From DASQMT01 sp963835735 (GTDB lineage: Bacteria > Actinomycetota > Thermoleophilia > Solirubrobacterales > Solirubrobacteraceae), in NCBI GenBank assembly GCA_963835735.1, contig CAWIGP010000002.1, positions 1,054,001-1,118,000 on the forward strand: DNA of 64,000 nt, read 5' to 3'. Positions 40,201-47,199 of this stretch are shown one piece after another (positions within the stretch are counted from its first letter, which is position 1; the number at the start of each line of letters is the position of its first letter). The notes beneath the pieces were generated by a model, which saw only the letters and a program-made list of their open reading frames with translations, ran no database searches and was not told where the DNA came from. A program made the position numbers and the translations under genes.

Positions 40201-42108
40201 CGACAGCTCCGGGTAGGCGCCGCAGCGCCCGTAGAAGTCGGACCGCACGGCGACGATCACGAGCGTGCGCCGGCGCGGATTGCGGGCGGCGGCGACGAGC
40301 GCGTCCACGAAAGCAGCGCGCTCGCTCTCGTCGGAGCAGGTCGTGAAGGTCTCCTCGAACTGGTCGACGGCGATGACCAGCCGCCCGGGGCGCGCCGCCT
40401 CGGTGCGCGCCTCCTCGAGTGCTCGTTGCGGATGCTCGCCCGGACGCAGCAGTTCGAGCGTCCAGTCCGCGCTGCCCGGCAGCACGCCGGCGGCGAGTGC
40501 GGCGAGCAGACCGGCTCGCAGGGCGGAGGACTTGCCGCTCCCCGAAGGCCCGGTGATCCCCATCAACGGCGCACCCGCGAGGCGCGCCACCAGCTCGGCG
40601 ACGAGCTGCTCGCGCCCGAAGAACATGTCGGCGTCGTCCACGTTGAAGCAGGCGAGCCCCTTGTAGGGGCATGCGACGACGCGCCGGTCGGCGGTGCGCT
40701 CGTCGAGCGCCTGCAGCTCGGCGACCTCGCCGGCGAGGTCGTCCTCGATCGAGCGCAGGCCCCTGCGCTCGGTCGCCGCGCGATCCGCGGTCGCACGGAG
40801 GCGCCGTGACGCCTCGCCGCGTGCCCAGTCGGCGGCGGCCCGATGCAGGCTCTGCGGGATCCCGTGACTCGCCGCTGCCAGCTGCCCGACCGGTACCTCG
40901 GCGTCGTCGCGCCGCCCGGTGTACAGGCGGGCCACCGCGAGCACGGCATCGGCATCGAGTGGCTCGAGGCGAAGCGTCTCGGCGGCTGCTGCGCATTCGG
41001 CGTCCGCAGCGGTCACCAATACGAGCACCGGTAGAGCGGCGAGCGCCGCGACGAGCTCGTCGAACTGGGCACGCACGTTCTCGTCCGCGCGGTCGAGATC
41101 GTCGACCACGAGCAGCGTCGGCCTCCGCGTGGCGCGGACCGCCGCGAACGCAGCGGCGGGCGCGCCCAGCGCAGAGGCATACAGCACCGAGGCGCGGTCG
41201 CGATGGACATCGGCGGCGAGCTCGGCTGCCAGCCGCGTCTTGCCCATGCCGCACTCGCCCACGAGCAGCACCAGGTGCCCTGAGCCGCCGCGGGCGCGGC
41301 GCCAGCGCTCACGCAGCCACGCCAGCTCCGTCTCACGGCCCGCCATCGGAGTGCCGGAGTCGAGCTCCGGCGGAAGCACATCCGTCTCGCTCGGCGCCGG
41401 CTCGAGCGCCGGGTCCTGGCGCAGGATCGCCTCGTGCAGCCGCCTCAGCTCAGGGCCCGGCTCCACGCCGATCGTGTCGACCAGCGCCGTCCGCACCCGT
41501 CGGTAGGCGTCGAGCGCGTCGGACTGGCGCCCGCAGCGGTACAGCGCCAGCATCAGCTGCGAGTGCAGCCTTTCGCGCAGTGGCTCGGTGGCGACGTGGG
41601 ACTCGAGCTCGCCGACCACATCGCGGTGACGGCCGGCATCGAGGTCGCGCTCGATCGCGCGCTCGAGCGCCGACAGGTGCAACTCCTGCAGCCGCCGGAT
41701 CTCGGTCGCCGCGAACGGCTCGCCGGCCACGTCGTCGAGCGGTGGCCCGCGCCACAGCGCCAGCGCCTCGCGCGGCGAGCCGCCCGCGAGCAGCCGTTCG
41801 AACCGTCCCGCGTCGACGGAATCCGCGTCGATCCGCAGCTCGTATCCATGTCCGCGCGTGACGATCGCGGCGCCGTCCCCGCCTGCTGTCAGCGCCTTGC
41901 GCAATTGCGACACGTAGACCTGCACCAGCTTCGTCGCGGTGGCCGGCGGCTCGTCTCCCCACAGGCCTTCGATCAGAGCTTCGGTGGAGACCGCTGAGCC
42001 CACCCTGAGCGCGAGCATCGCCAGCAGAGCCCGCGGCTTGACGCCGCCGAGCGGCACCCGCCGACCATCGATAACCGCTTCCAGCGGTCCAAGGACGTTG
42101 ACATCCAT
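37264..42108 (-). CDS. SARP-type regulator fused to AAA/nSTAND ATPase, TM helix and WD40 propeller
   Basis: A 1614-residue multidomain protein. Residues 1-95 form an OmpR-type winged helix (VNVLGPLEAVIDGRRVPLGG), followed by a BTAD domain to about 240 (REALALWRGPPLDDVAGEPF). A first P-loop GECGMGKT lies at about 282-289. A second, nSTAND-type NTPase follows from about 476 (CPYKGLACFNVDDADMFFGR) with P-loop GPSGSGKSS at about 518. A hydrophobic helix, about 880-904 (VVLGAVAVLLVLAIVASLVA), precedes at least ten WD40-like blades (about 950-1605) with repeated LSPDGRLLAV motifs. It is a signal-integrating transcription regulator, possibly membrane-anchored. It is divergent from a membrane protein gene. 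Confidence 0.93.
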   Translation of the reverse strand: MDVNVLGPLEAVIDGRRVPLGGVKPRALLAMLALRVGSAVSTEALIEGLWGDEPPATATKLVQVYVSQLRKALTAGGDGAAIVTRGHGYELRIDADSVDAGRFERLLAGGSPREALALWRGPPLDDVAGEPFAATEIRRLQELHLSALERAIERDLDAGRHRDVVGELESHVATEPLRERLHSQLMLALYRCGRQSDALDAYRRVRTALVDTIGVEPGPELRRLHEAILRQDPALEPAPSETDVLPPELDSGTPMAGRETELAWLRERWRRARGGSGHLVLLVGECGMGKTRLAAELAADVHRDRASVLYASALGAPAAAFAAVRATRRPTLLVVDDLDRADENVRAQFDELVAALAALPVLVLVTAADAECAAAAETLRLEPLDADAVLAVARLYTGRRDDAEVPVGQLAAASHGIPQSLHRAAADWARGEASRRLRATADRAATERRGLRSIEDDLAGEVAELQALDERTADRRVVACPYKGLACFNVDDADMFFGREQLVAELVARLAGAPLMGITGPSGSGKSSALRAGLLAALAAGVLPGSADWTLELLRPGEHPQRALEEARTEAARPGRLVIAVDQFEETFTTCSDESERAAFVDALVAAARNPRRRTLVIVAVRSDFYGRCGAYPELSRLLGANQVLVGPMRRDELRRSIELPARRAGLRVERELVDALIADVEGEPGALPLLSTSLLELWQQRDGRFLRFSDYRRSGGVHGAVARLAEHSYQRLDSEQRDVARRLLLRLAGEGEGDAVVRQRVPMAELEGDGIDEVLSVLAEDRLVTVGGGEVEVAHEALLHEWPRLRGWLQEDADGRHLHHQLHLAGREWDAGGRDPGELYRGARLAAALDWSAAHGVELNATERSFLRESRGASERAVRTLRVVLGAVAVLLVLAIVASLVALHERGTARGQARAADAQRLGARALVESELDRALLLARQGVELDDTFQTRGNLLAALVKSPAAVGVIRGRGERFLSVALSPDQRTLAAGDEFGNLLLVDARTQQRTVIRPGFGVSASPDDNGIYALAYSPDGRSLALARGTELDARIAVFDTHTHRFVTGVTIPADRAVDRMLYSADGRTLFVVLVDFLGGRSDLVRVDAKTGARLNDPARVGGTYLTTGGIFTSTPMALTSDGRRLVVAGKKQTIVRDTARLRVLRRLPVGFGRAAQAAVSPDGRMLAVAGEGGALRLLDLRSGALRVASGPREDPVERIAFTPNGRTVITANADGAVNVWDVGSAAVVERLAGHAGAVRSLAVARDGRTLYSASIDGSIIVWDLAGARRLGRPFRAGGSNYRNARYALSSDGRLLAVGQGDGAIGVVTADRFARRPPFPVVTPPPVLGMAFVPGSHLLVVGGPEGFLALVDADTGRVLRRLRGHELEISTPSISADGSLMVTTSRDQTVRFWSLPSGRPLGAPLRFAQIPNDAQLSPDGRLAVVVLPPDTLEVWDVRKRRVIQRLRPAGDVGSARFSPDGRLLALTSMRGAAQVWSADDWAPVTRRFTGHAGAVHWTAISRDNRTLATSSTDGSVRLWDIESEQAVGAPLPGLAGRSNVALFTPDGTGLIAGYDTGRAFRWDIRPASLIAHACAVAGRRLTPTEWDEFLPGRDYDPACTR

Positions 42109-42161
42109 ATCAAGCCTGAACCGACCCTACCGCCGCGCCGGCAGCCGGCGCAAGTGCACCG

Positions 42162-42180
42162 TTTTACCGACTTTTACCGA
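42162..42180. promoter_or_regulatory. Direct repeat TTTTACCGA in the SARP/membrane-protein divergent promoter
   Basis: Two exact TTTTACCGA copies (42162-42170 and 42172-42180) with a 10-nt period, flanked by CTACCG at 42127-42132 and 42197-42202. SARP regulators bind tandem repeats spaced about one helical turn, so this is a candidate site for the adjacent regulator. Confidence 0.45.
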
Positions 42181-42255
42181 TCCTGCCACCGTCGCTCTAC
42201 CGCATACAGAGAGCGTGCTTCTCAGCAGCCAACGCCAACCGTAAGGGAGCCCACC

Positions 42256-42756
42256 ATGATGGTCACCCACAGTCGCTGGATCCTCGCCGCCATCGTCGCG
42301 GTGTCGTGCTTGGCAGTGCCCGCGTCGGCCTTGGCCGACTCCGACGCCGCGCAGTTCGAATCGACGCTGTCGACCGACCGAACGGACGCCGCCCAGGCCG
42401 TCTCGGCCCAGTCGACCGACCGAAGCGACACCGCGCAGGCCCTATCGACCCTGCCGACCGACCGAAGCGACGCCGCCCAGTCAGGCTGGAACGGCAGCGA
42501 GCCGGCCCGCGCTGCGGTCGTCGTTTACCCGCCCGCCGGCTTCCGTGGCGGCGATGCGCCGGTCGATCACCCCGGCGCGACTCGCGCCCAGCCCGCGCCG
42601 ACGACCGTCGAGGTCGTCCGTCCCGAGCGCACGATCGTGCGTGACGTCGACGAGGTGCTCCCGCTGGTCCTTTCGAGCACGGCCATGCTGCTCGTGCTCT
42701 TCGGCATCGGCTTCACGCTCCTCCGCACGCGCATGGTGGCCGGGCGCAGCCACTGA
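42256..42756 (+). CDS. Exported single-pass membrane protein with DRSDAAQ-type repeats
   Basis: A 166-residue protein, family not recognised. It has a signal peptide (RWILAAIVAVSCLAVPASALA) and then two full and one partial 14-residue repeats (STDRTDAAQAVSAQ, STDRSDTAQALSTL, PTDRSDAAQ). A Pro-rich linker follows (VVVYPPAGFRGG) and a C-terminal transmembrane helix (VLSSTAMLLVLFGIGFTLL) with a short basic tail. ATG 42256 follows AAGGGAG. It is divergent from the SARP-WD40 gene, with direct repeats in between, so it may be that regulator's target or membrane partner. Confidence 0.75.
   Translation: MMVTHSRWILAAIVAVSCLAVPASALADSDAAQFESTLSTDRTDAAQAVSAQSTDRSDTAQALSTLPTDRSDAAQSGWNGSEPARAAVVVYPPAGFRGGDAPVDHPGATRAQPAPTTVEVVRPERTIVRDVDEVLPLVLSSTAMLLVLFGIGFTLLRTRMVAGRSH
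42370..42480 (+). repeat. 42-bp tandem repeat within the membrane protein gene (2.6 copies)
   Basis: Units at 42370-42411, 42412-42453 and a partial 42454-42480, each opening with (T/C)CGACCGACCGAA. They encode the 14-residue STDRxDxAQ repeats and stay in frame. Confidence 0.8.
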
Positions 42757-42775
42757 ACCGCCGGCAGTCCATCGG

Positions 42776-42804
42776 CCCGCAGCTCCGGCGCTCGGAGCTG
42801 CGGG
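42776..42804. terminator. Bidirectional hairpin terminator
   Basis: Perfect 12-bp arms CCCGCAGCTCCG (42776-42787) and CGGAGCTGCGGG (42793-42804), loop GCGCT, between convergent stops at 42756 and 42805. Confidence 0.65.
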
Positions 42805-43941
42805 TCACGCCGCGAGCGGGAGCGCCGGCTCGAGCACCTTGTCGAGTGCTCCGAGCACCTGGGTCGCGGTCGCGGTCGTCGCGTTGCGGCCCATCAGGCC
42901 GACGCGCCACATCGGCGGCGCTGCCGGGCCGAGCCCGCCGCCGACCTCGATGCCGTAGTCGGCCAGCAGCCGCGCCTGGACCGCCTTGCCGTCGACGCCC
43001 TCCGGCACGCGCACTGCCGTGAGCGGCGCCATCTGCCGATGTGGCGCGGCGAGCAGCTCGAGCCCGCGGGCGCGCAGCGCGGCCTGCAGGTGCGAGCCGG
43101 CGGCGGCGTGCCGCGCCCAGCGCGCCTCGAGGCCCTCTTCCAGCACGAGCCGGAGCGCCTCGTGCAGCGCGTAGACGCCGAGGATCGGGGTCGTGTGGTG
43201 GTAGACCGCCGGGCGATCGATCCAGTAGCGCCGCAACAGCTCGAGGTCGAGCGCGAACGGGACCGGCTTGGTGCGGGCGCGGATACGGCGCCGGGCGCGC
43301 GGCGAGATCGCCACCGGCGCCATGCCGGGCGGCGCCGCGAGGCACTTCTGCGTGCAGCTGTATGCGTAGTCGACACCCCAAGCCCCGACGTCGAGCGGCA
43401 CCCCTCCCAGCGACGTCACGCAATCCGCCATCAGCAGCACGTCGTAGCCGAACAGCGCAGTCCCGAGCTCGCGCAGCGGGTGCAGCGCTCCGGTCGACGT
43501 CTCGGCGTGCACGACCGCCACCAGGCGCGTCTCGGGATGCGCGTCCAGCGCGTCGAGCACGGCGGCGTTCGGGACGGTCTCGCCCCACGGCGCAGTGACG
43601 CGCACGACGTTCGCGCCGTGGCGCTCGGCGATGTCGCCGAGCCGCTTGCCGAAGAAGCCGGCCTCGGCGACGATCGCGGTGTCGCCCGGCTCGAGCAGGT
43701 TGGCAAGCCCGGCCTCCATCGCGCTCGTGCCGGTCGACGGCAGCGCGAGGACGTCCCCGTCCGGCATCCGCCAGACCGCGCGGAGCATCGCGACCACCTC
43801 GTCGAGGATCTCGTGGAAGGCGGGGTCGAGGTGGCCGAGCATAGGACGGCGCATCGCCGCCAGCACGGAGGGCTCGACGTCTGAAGGCCCGGGGCCGCAG
43901 AGCAGCCGGGGCGGAGGATCGAGTGTGGGCGGAATCGACAT
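42805..43941 (-). CDS. Alanine/serine-glyoxylate aminotransferase-like PLP enzyme
   Basis: A 378-residue class V aminotransferase: LLCGPGPSDVEPSVLAAM at the start, LPSTGTSAMEAGLANLLEPG, VVHAETSTGALHPL, ADCVTSLGGVPLDV and the PLP Lys199 in YSCTQKCLAAPPG. It transfers an amino group to glyoxylate from alanine, serine or a ureido compound; the sequence does not separate these. It is divergent from malyl-CoA lyase, which makes or consumes glyoxylate, across a region containing a palindromic operator. The two together form a glyoxylate node. Confidence 0.9.
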   Translation of the reverse strand: MSIPPTLDPPPRLLCGPGPSDVEPSVLAAMRRPMLGHLDPAFHEILDEVVAMLRAVWRMPDGDVLALPSTGTSAMEAGLANLLEPGDTAIVAEAGFFGKRLGDIAERHGANVVRVTAPWGETVPNAAVLDALDAHPETRLVAVVHAETSTGALHPLRELGTALFGYDVLLMADCVTSLGGVPLDVGAWGVDYAYSCTQKCLAAPPGMAPVAISPRARRRIRARTKPVPFALDLELLRRYWIDRPAVYHHTTPILGVYALHEALRLVLEEGLEARWARHAAAGSHLQAALRARGLELLAAPHRQMAPLTAVRVPEGVDGKAVQARLLADYGIEVGGGLGPAAPPMWRVGLMGRNATTATATQVLGALDKVLEPALPLAA

Positions 43942-44038
43942 GGCGGCGGAGCGTGATGGCTGGGCGCTGAGAGTGCAAGCTGAGAATTCCGAGCGCACGC
44001 ATCGAGCGGCGTCTATGAATCGAGTGGTGTGATCGGCA

Positions 44039-44054
44039 TATACAAATTTGTCTA
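44039..44054. promoter_or_regulatory. Palindromic operator A (TATACAAATTTGTCTA)
   Basis: A 16-bp palindrome with core ACAAATTTGT between the divergent aminotransferase and malyl-CoA lyase genes. It is AT-rich in a 70% GC background. The reverse complement, TAGACAAATTTGTATA, recurs at 51851-51866 with one difference. Confidence 0.65.
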
Positions 44055-44100
44055 TTCCGGGTTGCGCCGCGGCGTCGGTGCTGCGCAAACTGCGCTGCAC

Positions 44101-45072
44101 ATGACCAGAACCCGCCTCCATCGTTCCGAGCTCGCCGTCCCCGGCAGCAACCGCCGTATGCTCGAGAAGGCGCCACAGCTCGGCGCGGACGTCGTCATGC
44201 TCGACCTCGAGGACGCGGTCGCGCCGGCCGACAAGGAGCGCGCCCGCGAGCAGGTCATCGCCGCGCTGCGCGAGCGCGACTGGTCCGCCTGCTCGGTCTC
44301 GCTGCGGATCAACGGGCTCGACACGCACTGGTGCTACCGCGACGTCGTCGACGTGGTCGAGCAGGCCGGCGACCGGCTCGACACCGTCCTCATCCCGAAG
44401 GTCTCCTGCGCCGGCGACGTCCATCTCGTTGCGACGCTGCTGTCGCAGATCGAGGCCGCTCGCCGGCTCCCGCACGCGATCGGGATCAGCGTCCTGATCG
44501 AGACCGCGGCGGGGATGCACCGCGTCGACGAGATCGCGGCTTCGTGTCCCGAGCGGATGGAGGCGATGGTCTTCGGCGTCGCCGACTACGCGGCGTCGCT
44601 CCAGAGCCACACGACCTCGATCGGCGGGTCGACGTCGTCGTACTCGGTGCGGACTTCGAATGGCGCGGAGCACTGGGGCGACCAGTGGCACTACCCGCTC
44701 GCACGGATCGCGGTCGCCTGCCGCGCGCACGGGCTGCGCCCGATCGACGGCCCGTACGGCGACTTCGGCGACCCGGAGGGCTACCGCGCCGCCGCTCGCC
44801 GCGCCGCGGTGCTCGGCTACGAGGGCAAGTGGGCGATCCACCCCACCCAGATCGCGCTCGCAAACGACGTGTTCACGCCCGACGCGGCGGCGGCGGAGAA
44901 GACCCGCCGGATCGTCGCGGCGATGGCCGAGGCCGCGCGCGAGGGCCACGGCGCGGTCTCACTCGACGGGCGGCTGATAGACGCGGCGTCGCTGCGGATG
45001 GCCGAGACGCTGCTGCACAAGCTCGAGCAGATCGAGGCGCGCGAGGGCGCAGTGCAAGAGCTGGCGGCATGA
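44101..45072 (+). CDS. mcl: Malyl-CoA lyase / HpcH-HpaI-family CoA ester lyase
   Basis: Cleaves malyl-CoA (or beta-methylmalyl-CoA) to glyoxylate and acetyl-CoA (or propionyl-CoA), or the reverse. The 323-residue sequence has LHRSELAVPGSN, VVMLDLEDAVAPADKE, RINGLDTHWCYRDVVDVVE, the metal-ligand region IETAAGMHRVDEIA and FGVADYAAS. The segments DQWHYPLARIAVACRAHG, PIDGPYGDF and GKWAIHPTQI are characteristic of the malyl-CoA lyase (Mcl/MclA) subgroup. ATG 44101 is chosen because similarity begins there, although an open frame extends to a GTG at 44029. It is divergent from the glyoxylate aminotransferase. Confidence 0.9.
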   Translation: MTRTRLHRSELAVPGSNRRMLEKAPQLGADVVMLDLEDAVAPADKERAREQVIAALRERDWSACSVSLRINGLDTHWCYRDVVDVVEQAGDRLDTVLIPKVSCAGDVHLVATLLSQIEAARRLPHAIGISVLIETAAGMHRVDEIAASCPERMEAMVFGVADYAASLQSHTTSIGGSTSSYSVRTSNGAEHWGDQWHYPLARIAVACRAHGLRPIDGPYGDFGDPEGYRAAARRAAVLGYEGKWAIHPTQIALANDVFTPDAAAAEKTRRIVAAMAEAAREGHGAVSLDGRLIDAASLRMAETLLHKLEQIEAREGAVQELAA

Positions 45073-45605
45073 TGCCCGCACTCGCGCCGGCGCGCGCTCA
45101 TGAACGTGGCACGCACCTCCGCGCCGTCGAGGGCGCCGGCCCACGGCGCTTTGACGACGGGTTCAACGGTGGCGCGCGGCGCGCTGACGCTGCGCGTGCT
45201 GATGGCGCGGTTCGGCGGAGCGCGCGGACGCTTCACAGCGCGTGTGCGGAGCTGCTGCCCGGTTATGCGGAGGCTTCGCGCGAGCCGTGGCGCCAGGCGG
45301 TGCTGACTGCCGGGTGCCTCGACGGGCGCCCGCCGCGGAACGTCCCGCGGCGGCCGGCGCCGCCGCTGATCGTCGAGGACGTCGTGCAGCCTTCCGATGT
45401 CCTCTGCGCGCTGTGGCTCGCGCGCCGCAGCGGCCTCTTCTCCCCCGGCTCCTCGTGCGGCGACGGCGTCGGACGGCGCTCGGCGTGCGAGATCGTCCCG
45501 GCGTTCGCTCCCGGTGTTTCGGAGCGGTCGCGCGACGAGGTGTGGGAGGTACTCCGCGCCAACACCGCGTGGCGGGCGCATCGCGCGGCTCGCATGGCCG
45601 GATAG
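45069..45605 (+). CDS. Hypothetical protein, possibly frameshifted
   Basis: Not recognised. An open frame of 178 codons starts with ATGATG overlapping the malyl-CoA lyase stop. Its second half has good third-position GC and reads ELLPGYAEASREPWRQAVLT, PPLIVEDVVQPSDVLCALWL and SRDEVWEVLRANTAWRAHRA. In the first half (to about 45250) the neighbouring frame from ATG 45100 has the better codon bias (HGALTTGSTVARGALTLRVL). This suggests either chance or one frame change near 45230-45260. It may be a decayed gene. Confidence 0.35.
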   Translation: MMPALAPARAHERGTHLRAVEGAGPRRFDDGFNGGARRADAARADGAVRRSARTLHSACAELLPGYAEASREPWRQAVLTAGCLDGRPPRNVPRRPAPPLIVEDVVQPSDVLCALWLARRSGLFSPGSSCGDGVGRRSACEIVPAFAPGVSERSRDEVWEVLRANTAWRAHRAARMAG

Positions 45606-45617
45606 GGCGCGCGGCGA

Positions 45618-45817
45618 ACGTCAACTGCGGCATTGAGGAAGCGGGTTCGAGGTGGCCGCGGGTCGCGGGGCGCGACCAAAACGTCGAAATCGCGGGCGAA
45701 TCTCAGCCGAGCTCGACGTTTTGGGCGCTCCAGGGCCAAAACGTCGAGCGTGCTCCCGATTCGACACCGAACTCGACTTTGCGCGCGGGCCGCTCGATCC
45801 CTCACCCCGCAGTTGAC
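45618..45817. repeat. About 200-bp element with 13-bp inverted ends (MITE-like or structured element)
   Basis: Terminal inverted repeats ACGTCAACTGCGG (45618-45630) and CCGCAGTTGACGT (45805-45817) are perfect. Inside, CCAAAACGTCGA occurs twice directly (about 45668 and 45738) and once inverted as TCGACGTTTTGG (about 45711). The interior is non-coding. It occupies nearly the whole gap between the hypothetical gene and the LysR gene. Confidence 0.65.
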
Positions 45818-45828
45818 GTACGCCGACG

Positions 45829-46749
45829 TCAGCGCATCTCCAACACCCGATTCAACACGTGCCGCGCCGCGGGCGAGGCGAGGAACGCCACGAACGCCTC
45901 CGCCGCCGGCCGCGGCGGCCCGACCGTCGAGCGCACGACGAACCACTGGCGCTGCGGCAGCCCGCCGCGCGGGCGGATCGTGCCCAACAACCCGACCCGC
46001 AGCTCCAGCGCCGCCGACGTGCGCGACACCAACCCAAGGCCCAGGCCCGCGCGCGCGGCCTCGCGCACGGCGGTGTTCGAGCCCAACGTCAGCACCGGCG
46101 GCACGAGCCCTCGCAGACGCAGCCACTCCTCGGCCATGGCGCGCGAGCCCGAGCCCGGCTCGCGCAACAGCCACGGCCTTCCGGCCAGCTCTTCGACCGC
46201 GACCCAGCGCCGCTTGGCCAGCGGATCGTCGGGCGCTGTGACCAGCACGATCTCGTTGACCGCGAACGCGTCGCCGACCAGACGGTCGTCGTCCGGCACG
46301 CGCCCGGTGATCGCCACGTCCGCGCGGTGGTCGAGCAGCCCTGCGAACACCTCGCGCCGGTTGCCGATGTGCAGGTCGATGTCGAGCTCGGGATGCGCGT
46401 CGCGGAACGCGCGGATCAGCGGCGGCACGACGTGGTCGCCGGCCGACGTGACGGCGCTGATCCGCAGTGTCGAGCGTCCGCCCGAGGCGGCCTCGCGCGC
46501 GGCACGCCCGCCCTCGTCCAGCAGGCCCAGCACATGCCCCGCGTAGGGCGCGAACGCCTCGCCGGCCGACGTCGGCCGCAGGCCCCGCCCGTCGCGCTCG
46601 AGCAGCTTCACCCCCAGTTCGCGCTCCAGCGCGGCGATCGCCGCGGACACAGACGGCTGCGTGACGAACAGCTCCTCGGCCGCGGCGGTAACCGACCCGC
46701 GCCGCACGACGCAGGAGAACGCCGCCAGCTGGGTCAGCGTGACGGCCAT
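45829..46749 (-). CDS. LysR-family regulator
   Basis: A 306-residue LTTR. HTH: LTQLAAFSCVVRRGSVTAAA, then EELFVTQPSVSAAIAALERELGVKLLERDGRGLRPT. The effector domain follows (LRISAVTSAGDHVVPPLIRA, DLHIGNRREVFAGLLDHRAD, RPWLLREPGSGSRAMAEEWL), resembling CysB/CbbR-type sensors. It lies downstream of the glutamate-synthase-like operon on the same strand (12-nt gap), so it is probably co-expressed and may regulate it. Its binding site is not identified. Confidence 0.91.
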   Translation of the reverse strand: MAVTLTQLAAFSCVVRRGSVTAAAEELFVTQPSVSAAIAALERELGVKLLERDGRGLRPTSAGEAFAPYAGHVLGLLDEGGRAAREAASGGRSTLRISAVTSAGDHVVPPLIRAFRDAHPELDIDLHIGNRREVFAGLLDHRADVAITGRVPDDDRLVGDAFAVNEIVLVTAPDDPLAKRRWVAVEELAGRPWLLREPGSGSRAMAEEWLRLRGLVPPVLTLGSNTAVREAARAGLGLGLVSRTSAALELRVGLLGTIRPRGGLPQRQWFVVRSTVGPPRPAAEAFVAFLASPAARHVLNRVLEMR

Positions 46750-46761
46750 CGAGCCCCGGGC

Positions 46762-47199
46762 TCAGTGCCCGGCCGGCGCCTCCCAGCCCTCGAGCACGGG
46801 CGGCTTCCAGTCGGTCCCGACCGTCCTGGAATCCTCCACCCACGAGCCGAGCTCGGGCTGCGGGAACTTCGTGTGCTGCTCCTTGAGCTGGATCCCGTAG
46901 GAGTTGCCCGACTGCAGGTGCTTCACCAGGACCTTGCGGGCGATCTCGTCCTCGCGCCCCTCCGGGATCGGGAAGTAGATCTTCAGGAACGAGTTGGAGT
47001 AGCGGTCGAACACCGCCGGCACGCCGTCCTCGACCAGCAGCTCGATGTCCTCGAGCCAGTTGATGTCCTCGCCCGGCGTGGCCGCGAGCAGGTCGACCTC
47101 CTCGACCAGCGCGATGTCCTCCTGATAGGGGAAGCGGTGCCCCGACAGGTACTCGGCGTCGATCGAGACGATCTTCTCGGGCTCGGCGCGCGAGCTCAT
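46762..47199 (-). CDS. Conserved small protein of the glutamate-synthase-like operon
   Basis: A 145-residue acidic protein: IVSIDAEYLSGHRFPYQEDI, ALVEEVDLLAATPGEDINWL, DIELLVEDGVPAVFDRYSNS, FLKIYFPIPEGREDEIARKV and a Trp-rich end (GSWVEDSRTVGTDWKPPVLE). I do not know a named family. The ATG overlaps the stop of the FMN-binding subunit gene (ATGA), so it is probably a subunit or accessory factor of that complex. Confidence 0.72.
   Translation of the reverse strand: MSSRAEPEKIVSIDAEYLSGHRFPYQEDIALVEEVDLLAATPGEDINWLEDIELLVEDGVPAVFDRYSNSFLKIYFPIPEGREDEIARKVLVKHLQSGNSYGIQLKEQHTKFPQPELGSWVEDSRTVGTDWKPPVLEGWEAPAGH

Noticed and set aside
38555..41254. 899-codon minus-strand frame inside the SARP gene
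   Set aside because: Extremely Arg-rich (about one in three residues) and offset from the real SARP-nSTAND frame, where all motifs lie.
45618..45817. CRISPR array or complete insertion sequence
   Set aside because: The repeats are few, irregularly spaced and partly inverted, and there is no transposase or cas gene nearby.
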